Shown piece by piece: positions 54,101 through 64,000 of a stretch of 64,000 nt of DNA (its first letter is position 1; each line of letters starts with the position of its first letter). Where the stretch lies: assembly GCA_018398765.1 (NCBI GenBank), contig JAHBMJ010005499.1:1-64000 (forward strand), in the 5' to 3' direction. A model generated the notes under the pieces. The model was not told where the DNA came from and made no database searches. It saw nothing but the letters and a program-made list of their open reading frames with translations. A program made the translations under genes and the position numbers. This stretch comes from Chromera velia (lineage: Eukaryota; Sar; Chromeraceae).

Positions 54101-56345
54101 CTCCTGGAGAACCGAAATTGCTTGATTCGAGTTTGTGGAAGGCACTTCACTCTCGATGGATTCTTGTTTCTTTGCAACATCTTCCCCCCCGCTCCTGAGT
54201 TTCGCGAAGGACAGCAGGAAAGAATCACATGCAACAGAAGGGAACCCCAACATTCCACTCCATACATCAATATGAAGACCAACCTCTCCCTCGCTCCTCA
54301 GACGGAGGGGGGCCCTCCCACCACCCACAGGGCGATCCAGTCGCACGAGAGCCCAATCCACAGAGCTGATCAGATACTCGAAGTTGTGTGCTACCACCTG
54401 GGCGTAAACAGGAAAAACAGGAAGGAAGGCACATCAGAATGAAAGGGAGACAGCTGAAAGCAGGTGTACTTCGACAGTGCTTCAACTGACCCTTTTGCCC
54501 ATCTGCCTGTCTGAACTCCTGCATCAAGCGTTTTTTGGTATGTCTATTTCCTCACAAGTCGTTTGCAGATCTGATCTTTGAAAAGAGAAAAACATAAGGA
54601 TGGCCTCATGAGGCTTATCTTTGCAATAGGTGGAAGGAGACGACTCTCTTGTGCCTGTTTGCCATGAGTCTTTCTGTATGGTTTGCTATTTCTTTTCCTT
54701 CCCTCTGCCTGACCTGAGAGCAGTTATACACGTTCTCTCTTGGGACCACCGTTGAGTTCCCTCCCTCGTCCTCTCGGACTCCTCTGCGTTGGTTGAAAGG
54801 GAAGAGAGCAACACAAAAGGAAAGGAAAGGGAAAGAACGTAAATAAAGGGTGGAAGAAAAGAAGAGACAGTCAATGTTGGAGACACGAAGGGGGTGAACG
54901 AAAAAGAAACAAAAAAGCGGAGAGAGAAAGCGCAGAAAAAAAAGGAAGGACCAGCCAGTCAGGCAAAGCGAGAGAGACAAGGGAGGGGGGAACAAAAAGA
55001 GGAAGGAAGGAAGGAAGGAAGGAAGGAGCGAAAGAGAGAGCGAAGACAGCGAAGATTGAAGGAGGCAACGGACACGAGGAAAGAAAGAAGGGGAGACAGG
55101 GGGGACGCCATGGCGTGTGTGCAAAAAAGACTGACTGTGCAAAATCGAACACGAAGAGAAAGGCAGAGCACGGGGCCATGAGGAAACAGTGGGCCGCCGT
55201 TGCAACGATATCTTCAGAGACCAAAAATGCAGTGCAGGCAGCAGTTGACGGTTCATCTGCACACAGAGACGGAAACGTCGTCTTGACTTAGAGACAGAAC
55301 GACAGACAGTCGAAACAAGAAAGGAGTGAAGAAGAAGCAGCAGAAGCCCCTTGAGGCCCCTTGACATCTGGAGCAAGCAAACGAGCATGAAATGCGGCTT
55401 TTCTGCCGTTTCACGGAGTTGTCTGCCTTGGTCGGGCGGCGGCGCTGAAGGACACAAACTTGCAGTGAGACAGCCAGTCAGGCCACGCAGAAGTTCTTAC
55501 AGACAATCAAGGAGGAGAAGACGCATACACTAAGACTGCGGACGGACCTCGGAAGGGCACATCATCACAGAGAGGTTTCCCTTGAGCAGACCACCTCGAA
55601 GCAAGGGACGGAGCCTCCAGACGCAGAAACTCCGCTGGGGGCGCCTCTTCTTGTGTTGCATTACTGCTGAAGTTCCCTCTTCTTTCTGCAGCCTCCCCCA
55701 CCTCTCCTTCGAAGGGAGTCACAAGATGCTGGAGGACCAGCGCAGCCTGAAGACAATTAACTCATGCATTCGCTTGTTCGTTAATTCGTCCATGCATCTA
55801 GTTGTTGAATCTTCCATTCATTGGATTGTTCGTTGATCAATCGGATGGGGAGATCGTCAATAGCCAGCGTCTCCACTTTCCCACCCCCAACCATCGGCCA
55901 GGGTTTGTCTCCTTCCCTTCTCAAACATCAGCCCGCGTGGACTTCTTGGAACGGCCTCCCCTCCCCACCTGCTCTGACTGACTGACTGACTGACTGACTG
56001 ACTGACTGACTGACTGACTGACTGACTGACTGACTGACTGACTGACTGACTGACTGACCACCGATCTCGCCTCCGGGACGTCCACTGGAGGGTCGGAGAG
56101 GTCAGGCCCGTGCCAGAACACTTTGGCCTCTATGGTGTGGGGATCATCTTCCAGGCCCTCCAAGTCTATCCAGGGCCCGCTACTGCTTGATGATGCCCTC
56201 AACCCTGCACATCAAACGACGCCATCAGGGGGGGCACTTGGGTGTGGAGTGACACAAGCTTGAAAGATAGGAGACGGAGCACATGGATGGGACACAGAAT
56301 GCACTTACAGAATGAAAGAATGACCCAGAGAGAGTATCCCCTCAT
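50153..56345 (-). CDS. Secreted trypsin/V8-like serine protease with two P-domain-like modules
   Basis: Predicted extracellular or secretory-pathway endopeptidase. Exon 1 (56345-56309) and exon 2 (from 56204) join in phase to give a leader MRGYSLWVILSFWLRASS. Other phase-checked exons are 55746-55548 and 54397-54284; exon starts at 55444, 54027 and 52101 are supported by acceptors. Catalytic triad: IVATAAHCF (about 55195), VDWALVRLDRPV (about 54350) and DSFGGSSGAPV (about 52690), with GLPLKLSG between Asp and Ser as in V8-like enzymes. The loop between 53960 and 52810 is long and Ser/Glu/Cys-rich. After the protease come two blocks that resemble proprotein-convertase P domains: VSLKAEISHAYPKEVFVILE (about 51810) through VFLLDRLAGHAGSLSSIDLE (about 51100), and a second at 50610-50180 ending AGVWSFHVLDVGDASHRVAV. 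Stop at 50153. Roughly 1,000 residues or more; several splice sites are unresolved. Confidence 0.75.
53487..53520. repeat. (GACT)n microsatellite
   Basis: About eight tetranucleotide units in a protease gene intron. Confidence 0.85.
55976..56058. repeat. (TGAC)n microsatellite at exon edge
   Basis: About 21 uninterrupted TGAC units. On the minus strand they start right at the likely GTCAGT donor of exon 2 of the protease, so the repeat unit itself supplies many donor-like GTCAGT sequences. Confidence 0.9.
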
Positions 56346-57329
56346 CGCACAACCACTCCTTTCTCAAGAGAATACTGGAATGTAGCTTCAGATCGGTCAA
56401 GCTCAATCCGAGGGAGGCCTGGGGTGGCCAGAGAGGGGACCTCCTCGAGCTGTCTAAAGCTTGGCAAGCGACAGAGACGGCGAGACGGACTCAACCGATG
56501 CCTGTTCAAACCAAAGAGATTGACCGTCCCTGGCGGTCGACGCGGTCAGCCACGTAGGACCCTCTACGAAAACAAAGAACTTTCATTGCCAAAGTGTGCA
56601 TGGACGCTCACGTTGCACGCATCAGCTGACGTGCAGTTCTTAATTGGCCGGAGCAAGCGTGTCCTCATGTCAGCAGAATATCGACCATTGTCGATTACTC
56701 TTTCTAGCGCTCGCACGCAGCCGGCACTAATATTTGATTTCGGGATTGGGGCCCCGCAATGGGCCAACACTGCATGGGGGGCTCTTACACGAAAACTTGG
56801 GCATTCGATACGAGAAGTGCGAAGTGAACTGCATATGTCGCCCGCGGTCGCGATCAGTCTGCTCACGTCGACGTCTGCTCATGTCTGCTCAGAAACAGGT
56901 CGATGTCGGATCGACGAGAAGCCAAAACCTGCTCTTCAACCACCCTGTGCGAAACGAAAGACCGGCTCTTCAGCACCTTGCACGCTCCACTCTGATAGAA
57001 ACTTGCAGGGACATTTAAAGCCACTGTGTCAGGCTTGTTTTTCATTTTGTCACTGCATACATCATTGTTTGGCGTCTTGCAAAGGAGTCTGCCTGTTTTC
57101 TTCCATACTGTACCATGTCTGTCCGAAGTGCCAGTGCACACACCGTGATTCTGTCATTTCGCTGACACTGTGACCGTCGTTCTCCTGCAAAAATCTGACG
57201 AAACCAACCCTGGCCTCGTCGGAGGTCGTTCCAGCGGGAGATACACAGGAAGGAAAGAATTAAGATCGAGGATTTGTCACCTCAGACCACTTCAAAGATT
57301 AGAGGCCTCAGAAGATAAGAAAAGCAGAG
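56346..57329. promoter_or_regulatory. Shared upstream region of protease and PP2C genes
   Basis: Divergent starts at 56345 (minus) and 57330 (plus) leave 984 bp that should contain both promoters. Open frames in it do not look coding. No defined motif is recognised. Confidence 0.4.
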
Positions 57330-59142
57330 ATGAGGTCCCGAGAGACCGGACCGGCGCGTCCAGCGTCACAATCAGGCCCTATGAACCCGATCTTGAGAGG
57401 CTCTCTCGACGCCTGTTTGACAACTCTGGTGGCTGCGGTGTCGATTGCAGCCAGCACTTTGATCGTCGCCTTCCCCTGGGTTCCCCTTCTCCTTCACAGC
57501 CTATTGCTGGGTCGTTATGCTCTCTATATGTGGGGAGGGGTTGGTGTCGTACTGCTCCTTCTGGCAATGTGGAGGTTCTTCAGACTCCGCTCTCCAGAGC
57601 CTCAGCTGGAAAGAATGAAAATCAGAGACTGCCGATTCGAGGCAGAAAACCCCGAGGGCGCTAGAGACTACATGGTGAGTGACCATCTTATCTTTGGGGG
57701 AAGATGATCGGCTGCACAGGTGTTCTTCTTGCGCTTCTCCGTGTTTGCCTGACTATTGTTGATCGTGGTCCGCACGGAACCTCTATCACATTCTGTCTCT
57801 GTCTCCTAGCAACTCGTTAAACTGTGTGGCTGCTCCTCCGTTGCTCTCTTCTTCTAACTGCAATCTCCTTCGTTCACCTATCCCTTTCCGTTTTGTCTCT
57901 CTGTGTCACTTGATTACCTTCTCTTGTCCCAATCAAAGAGAGTGCTTCACCATCTCCCCACCCTCTTCTACACATCTCATCTGTGTTCATTCGATGGGGG
58001 GCAGTGAAGGTGCATTGTGACCGGCGTCGTTGCATGACTGGACGGAACTCCACTAAAGAAAGTTATCGGATTGAGCTGACCACATTGCTGCGCACATGTA
58101 TGCATCATTGTGTGTTCGCAGCTGGACAAGTATGGCGTTGACGGCGGTCCTGGTGATGACTGGGTCCCTGGGTGTGTGTCTCGCGTCCTCCCGAGGCAGC
58201 CCATGTCGGTGCAGAAGGGCCTCAGGCTCCCTCTGATCAGACACAACAGGAGGAAGGAGAGGCTGGAATTTCGGTCGGTCGGTCGGTTATGCACACACAC
58301 ACACACACACACGCATACACATAGGCACAGGCTGACTGCCTTACTGCCAGGCTGACGAATGAGAAGAGAGAAGAATCGACGCACGGCCTATCTCGGTCTG
58401 TCGGAAGGTACCTGGAGGGAGGAAGTCAAGTGGATGAGATCTTCTTTGGGAGGCACAGCGGACGGACGGACGAACGAACGAAAAGAACGAAAGCAGATGA
58501 TGGTATAGACTATATAAAAGAGAAGAAGAGGCAAGCTGGTGTTTGCCATAAATTCGATGACGGCGGCATGGTGGCGCAGAGAAAAAGTCCTGATGCTGGA
58601 AGAAGAAGGGAAGCCTAAAATGCACACATGCATTAACACTCACGACCTTAAGTGCAGTGGCTTGAGGGCAAAGAAGAAAGCGGGACATTCCTTTCAGACG
58701 CCGCCTCCGACCACGGCCAAAACTCCTAGCGGTTCCCAAGCTCGTTCGATGCACGCACGTCCTTTTATTGATTTTTCCATCCCGTATGCGTGCTTGCTTG
58801 CAGGCCCGGAGTTTGCGTGATACCCCACGACAGCAAGGCCGCCACAGGGGGGGAGGACGCTCACTTCTGGAGCAAGCAGATGGACGTCATAGGAGTCGCA
58901 GACGGGGTCTCCTCCATCAGCCAGTATGGAATAGACCCAAAGTCAGTCAGGCAGTCAGGCGGTAGCTCAGTGCCGAGCCGCCTTGAGGTCTTCGATGGGC
59001 CTCGACGCAGTGAGCGTTGCCCTTCTTCCATACAAAATGATGAGGGACAGACAGACGGACGGAGGAGAAAGATCGATGGGGTTCCTGAATGTTGGGGAAC
59101 ATGACAAGAGGACAACGTCCGTGAGGGAGAGGAACACCCACG

Positions 59143-59188
<46 letters not shown>

Positions 59189-62100
59189 GGCAGAGAAAGG
59201 ACCCCCATGATGATACTTCTGCTTGCGTGTGTGCGTGCAGACAATTTTCGACCCAGCTGATGGCCAGGTGTCGGAGGATAGCGGAGGAGCGCTGGGATGC
59301 GAAGAGCCATGCTGAGAGGGAGAGAGAAAGAGAGAGGGGTCGTGGAAGCGCGAAGGGTACCCACCAGAATGAGAACAATACAAGAAAGGATAAGGGAGAG
59401 GGCTCTGAGGTTCTTTCGTCTTGTTGTGCAACCTCTGCGGCTGGCAACGCAATGACCTCCCCAGAAAAGGAAGAGGGGGACGGGACAGTCTGCGTTGCGG
59501 CAGCGACCGGCAAGCCAGAAGAAGAGGAAGGGGGAGAGAGGAAGGCAAAGGAGGAGACGGGAGACTCGGGAGAGACCTCGCTGGATGGAGAAGGAGAAGG
59601 AACGCAGATGGAAAAGGGGAAAGAGAAGGTCAAGGAGCACGAGAGAGAAAATAACCTTGCAGGATCACCAGGCAGCAAGGGAAGCGAGAAGGACAAGGAG
59701 ACGGGAAGCGAAAAGGATCCTCAATTGATGGTCGCACAGAGAGCGCTGCAGATCCTCTACAGCGGGTACCGATCAATTCGTAGTGCAGGTTAGTTGGTTG
59801 GTACTTTTTTTTGTTGACAGCACACGTCCTTTGTTCTTTGTTGTCGTCTGTCGCGCTGCGGTCAAGCGAGGAAGAGGGGGGCAAAGTGAAAGGCTGCCCT
59901 GCTTCCTTGTACACTGAATTTATTCTGTTTGACTTTGACTCTCTAGCTTGTGACTGCTAAGTGCGATGTGTATGACCGACCGCGGCTTTCCTCTTTTGAC
60001 GACAGCCTGTATTCTGTCAGTCCATTTTTTGTTTGCATTCACGTATTGATACGACAACAATGTGTTTGTATACAGGGATCAACGGAGCGTCAACTGCTGC
60101 GGTGGCTGTTTTGGATTCGGAAAGAAATTTTTTGGGCGTTGTGAACCTCGGGGACTCAGGTCTTCTCCTTCTCAGGTCAGTCAGTCAGGTCTGGCAGTCT
60201 GGCGGTCTGGTGAGAGATAGGTACAAGGGAGTTTGCTGGTTTTGTCTCCAATGAATAAGGATTGATTTTGAAGTGTATGCTTTTGCGCGTACTGACCGCT
60301 CTATCCTGAAGGAAGGAAGTGAGGGAGTGGAAGAAAATCTTTGCACGTGTGTGCCGAATGGTTGTTTTCTTTCTCTGCATGTAAACAAACGTGCACCTTC
60401 TTCTTTTCTTGCATGAATCTCCTGCTGCCCTGCCTCTGTGCTTCCCCCCATATGCACACAAAAGAGAGATGACCTGTCTGTCTGTCTGTCTGTCTGTCGG
60501 TTCGACGACGCAGGAGAGGACCCCATGGAGTCTTCAGAGTGGTTGTCCGGACGGTGGACTTGCAACACAGGTTCAACTGTCCGTATCAGTTGAGCAACAT
60601 TCTCGGACAAGAGGGCGACTCCGTCGAGGTCTGTCTGTCTGTCTGTCCTTCCTTGCTTCCTTCCTTCGTCCGTTCGTTCCTCTCCCTCTCTCTCTCTTTG
60701 CGTTCATTCCCTTGCTGTTCTTGTCCCCCCTCAGATAGAGGCGGAAGAGAGTGGTCTCGTAGAAAAGGAACACAGCAGTGAGGTTTACGCGTTCTTTCTC
60801 AGAATGCCGAATGAATTCGGGTCATCTTCCTTTCTTTGATGTTCTCTTGCCCTCTTTTCTCCTGTCTGCTTCAACGCTTGCAGAGCTCCGACGTCCTGGT
60901 GTGTCACGTCCAGGAGGGGGACCTTGTGGTTGTCGGAACAGACGGTGAGTGAGGGATCGAGTGAGTGCATGGGCTCAAGGAGTTGCCAGAGAGCTTCGTG
61001 AATGCACCCAACCACTCTTGTTGGACTTCTTGTGACGATCCTTGATGACCCTGTTTTGAATCAATCGACTCCCGTGACGCTGTTTTGAATCAATCGACTC
61101 CCGTGACGCTGTTTTGAGTCAATCGACTCCCGTGACGCTGTTTTGAATCAATCGACTCCCGTGACGCTGTTTTCAATCAATCGACTCCCGTGACGCTGTT
61201 TTGAATCAATCGACTCCCGTGACGCTGTTTTCAATCAATCGACTCCCGTGACGCGGTTTTGAATCAATCGACTCCCGTGACGCTGTTTTCAATCAATCGA
61301 CTCCCACACAGTCGGAGGGAGAAGGGAGGGATTGGGTCCTCTCGAGTGCCCTCTTCCGTTCTGCTCTCGCTGTCTGCTTTCCTTCCTTCCTTTATGTTGT
61401 GTGTCTTTCTGTGCACTCTATTTGAGACGTCACTTCTCTTCGCGCGCTTCTCTTTGTTCTCCTCGTCCTCTCAGGTCTCTTCGACAACGTCGCAGATGCA
61501 GAGATCGCACAGGTGAGTGTTGACTGGAGTGTGACTAGTGTGTGTATGTGTGTGCGCGCGCGCGCAGAAAGAGGAAGAGAGAAGGAGAGAGCAGAAAGAG
61601 GAAGAGAGGAAAGAGGAAGAGAGAAGGAGAGAGCAGAAAGAGGAAGAGAGGAGAGAGGAAGAGAGAAGGAGAGAGCAGAAAGAGGAAGAGAGGAAAGAGG
61701 AAGAGAGAAGGAGAGCGTCTTGGTACTGGTCTATGTATCTGTTGATGACATCGCGCAAAACCTTCCGGTAGAAATTATTTGTCCGATCGTCCCCCCTTTC
61801 CTTCCGCAGATGAGCTTTCTCTCTTATTGAATTGCATGGGAGAAGCAATGCACCGACTTTCCTTGTTTTCCATTCTCTCCTTTCTTCGTTCATTCCTTTA
61901 GGTCGTGTCTCGTGCTGTGAGTCCCATCGAGGCCGTGCGTCTCCGTGTTCTCGCCTCTGCAACGTTGAGGGGAATGAACGCGGAGGCCGCGGAGGCAGGC
62001 GTGAAGGCCGCGGCCTCAGTGGTTGCAGTGTCGGGCTGGCCTCCCTCTACCCCCAAAGCCGGTCCTGGAGGCAATGCTGCTGGTTCGGGGCCTCTGCCTC

Positions 62101-62824
62101 TTCCCCAGGCTCATCCTGATGGAAAGGCAGGAGAAGGCCACTTGAAGGAAGACGAAAATGGAGGCGTTGAAGAGAAGGAGAAGGCCGGAACCAGTCAGGT
62201 TGATGTGTCGCCGTCTTCCTTCAGGACTGTGGAAGAGGAAGGCTCAACGAAAAACCAGTCGCCCTCCAACAGTCCCAAAGCGGGGGGGAACTCAGCTGAC
62301 TCTCCTGATGGCTCTGGGGAGGAGGGAGGGAGGGGGCAGGAGTCTGGTTGTCCGAGTGGCGAAGTTTTGAAAGAGGGCGGGGAGCTGACAGAGTCCCAGC
62401 GTTCACTCGCACAAGCACCGTACTACTCCTCTGAACATGATCTAGCATCGAAGAGTCTCGAGAGTGCTTCGTCTTCCTCTTCTGGTCCGATGTTGGAGGA
62501 CCAAGAGGGGCAACAGAGGGCATCGGAGAACGATGAAAATGAAAAGGGGGGGGGGACTTTAGGAGTCTCACGGGCAGGCAAGGAGAAGGAGAAGAATGTG
62601 TCTGCTGATTTGCAGAAAGAAGATAAGGACAGGAGGGAAAAGTTCGAAAGGAGATTGTCCGACGCTCAAAAAGAAATCGGAGGAGAAATCCCGAGAAATC
62701 TGGAAGCCACACATCCAAAAAAGGTGAGGGAGGCAGGGAGTGAACAGGCGCCACAGCAGCATGAGACCGACTGCAACGAAAGCAAAGCGTTGTTCTGTTT
62801 CTCTCTTTCTCTCTCTCGTTGTCC

Positions 62825-62861
<37 letters not shown>

Positions 62862-63218
62862 CGTGTGTGAGTGTGTTCGTCTGCGTCCCTTGTATGCCGT
62901 TCGAATAAGCCTTGCTACACGCCTGTGAATTTGAGGATTCGTGTGTACGCAAGGTGACAGAGGCAGCCTCTCCGGTTTTTTCTGTCTAGTGCGTCTTTCG
63001 TGAGCTGTGTCCCTTGCACATCTATTTCCTTCCTGCCCCTTTCGCTGTAATGCTTGTGCGTGTGCGTCCAGATTGCTCAAGCGCTGGCCGAGTTCGCCTA
63101 TGAAAGGAGCCACTCGTGTCGTGCAATGACTCCGTTCACAGAGCGGTGTCTGAAGGAGGGGATTCGGTGGGAAGGGGGGAAACCAGATGACATCACGGTG
63201 AGTGGGTGAGAGGAGCTG

Positions 63219-63255
<37 letters not shown>

Positions 63256-63288
63256 TGTGCCTGTGTCTGTCTCTCCTCCGCACTCTGT

Positions 63289-63326
<38 letters not shown>

Positions 63327-64000
63327 AGGAGTCTGTGCACACTCTTCCTCCCTTACGCTCTCTTTATCGGGTTTCTGGGGGGCGAAGAGGAAGAACACAT
63401 ATTCTGTCTGCCTTGCCGTTTCAAACTATGACCGGTCGATCTAGGGAAGGACCACGATTGGTCTGCTTTGATCATCATGAATCGACTGGATGCATTCTTT
63501 CTTTCTTGCCGTCTTCCTTGCTCTCCATTTCTCGTTCTCTTTCTTTTTCTCTTTCTCTTTCTTGGAGTCTCACCATCTCCTTTTTTGGAACCTTTGTCTT
63601 CCTCTCTGTCGTACTCTTTCCGAAGTTTCACTCTTTTCACCTTTGCTTCCCTAGTGCCTCTGTCTGTTTGACTGTCCCCCTTGCTTCGTGGGTGATTTCT
63701 TTCTATCAGCAGCAGATCCTTGGCATTATCCCACTATGCCCTCTTCCTTCTTGTTTTCTTGTTGGTCTTGTCTTCAGGTGTTGTGCTCCTGGATTGTGAG
63801 GCGTGCTGAGGGCGACCCTGCTCTCCTCGAGGCAAGAGAGGGGGGTGGGGAGCCCGCAGACATTCCTGTGCCGCAGCAGAATGCGGTGGGCATCCACAGA
63901 AACGAACCGGCTCCGTGGCGAGGTCTGACAGCTCAGGGAGGGGGTGCAAGGGTCGGGTCGGGAGGGGGGGGNGGGGGGGGGGGTCTCCTAAGTCAAAGGG
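57330..64000 (+). CDS. Membrane-anchored PP2C-family Ser/Thr phosphatase (PPTC7-like), 3' partial
   Basis: Metal-dependent protein phosphatase. Twelve phase-consistent exons: 57330-57674, 58122-58171, 58804-58941, 59241-59788, 60076-60175, 60514-60628, 60735-60782, 60884-60944, 61475-61512, 61902-62723, 63072-63197 and 63778 onward; about 860 residues to the window end. Residues 20-90 hold two or three hydrophobic spans (CLTTLVAAVSIAASTLIVAF; MWGGVGVVLLLLAMW). Metal-site motifs are GEDAHFW, GVADGVSS, VVNLGDSGLLLLR, TDGLFDNVADAEI and KPDDITV. HRFNCPYQL is typical of PPTC7/SpoIIE-type members. Two acidic low-complexity inserts, in exon 4 (about 150 residues) and exon 10 (about 240 residues), interrupt the catalytic domain. 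The frame stays open through a G run containing one N at 63972. Confidence 0.9.
59151..59187. repeat. (CA)n microsatellite
   Basis: About 18 CA units in the PP2C intron before exon 4. Confidence 0.9.
61053..61310. repeat. 29-bp minisatellite, nine units
   Basis: Units of TGTTTTGAATCAATCGACTC followed by CCGTGACGC, nearly identical. Variants at one site (GAATC, GAGTC, CAATC) recur, with the CAATC form in units five, seven and nine. Lies in the PP2C intron between 60944 and 61475. Confidence 0.9.
61562..61722. repeat. 42-bp purine tandem repeat
   Basis: Three full 42-bp units starting CAGAAAGAGGAAGAGAG, preceded by a shorter unit, in the PP2C intron after exon 9. All purine except one C per unit. 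Confidence 0.85.
63224..63326. repeat. (CT)n/(GT)n microsatellite
   Basis: CT then GT tracts in the last visible PP2C intron, directly after the exon at 63197. Confidence 0.9.

Noticed and set aside
61053-61310. CRISPR-like array
   Set aside because: Units are directly adjacent without spacers and lie in a eukaryotic intron; it is a minisatellite.

Overview
The window is nuclear DNA from an intron-rich protist. GT-AG introns split every substantial gene, many introns carry long microsatellites, gaps sit in G-runs, and mobile elements fill much of the space between genes. My best guess for the source is a chromerid alga such as Chromera velia. This is an inference from the gene style, a plant/plastid-type M48 peptidase with a signal-peptide leader, abundant ankyrin proteins and a PPTC7-type phosphatase. 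It was not tested by any search.

Layout. 513-8301 (+): multi-exon gene of unknown function with a hAT-like element in its third intron. 9.1-11.0 kb: inverted-repeat DNA around a second, smaller hAT-like element with a perfect 8-bp target duplication. 12.2-16.3 kb (-) and 16.7-17.8 kb (+): a head-to-head pair of ankyrin genes, one membrane-bound. 18.2-24.7 kb: a 6.4-kb element with terminal inverted repeats of about 260 bp, holding a decayed transposase-like gene and a nested, broken LINE. 26.5-31.1 kb (-): PGM48-like M48 metallopeptidase. 32.1-39.1 kb (+): dCMP deaminase with an N-terminal P-loop domain. 39.3-40.6 kb: a SINE-like repeat. 41.3-42.4 kb (-): 2OG-Fe(II) oxygenase. 42.9-44.5 kb (+): two-exon membrane/coiled-coil protein. 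45-48.7 kb: foldback element, MITE and a ubiquitin-protease fragment. 50.2-56.3 kb (-): secreted trypsin/V8-like serine protease with two P-domain-like modules. 57.3 kb to the end (+): membrane-anchored PP2C phosphatase, open at the window edge.

Four adjacent gene pairs are divergent and share upstream regions of about 0.4-1 kb (ankyrin/ankyrin, M48/dCMP deaminase, oxygenase/454-aa protein, protease/phosphatase). No operon-like or pathway link is evident. Exon models rest on phase-consistent GT-AG joins read by eye. The PP2C model is the strongest; the minus-strand ankyrin gene and the C-terminus of the dCMP deaminase are the weakest. Three apparent frameshifts in good coding sequence are each bridged by a 25-28 nt GT-AG segment.
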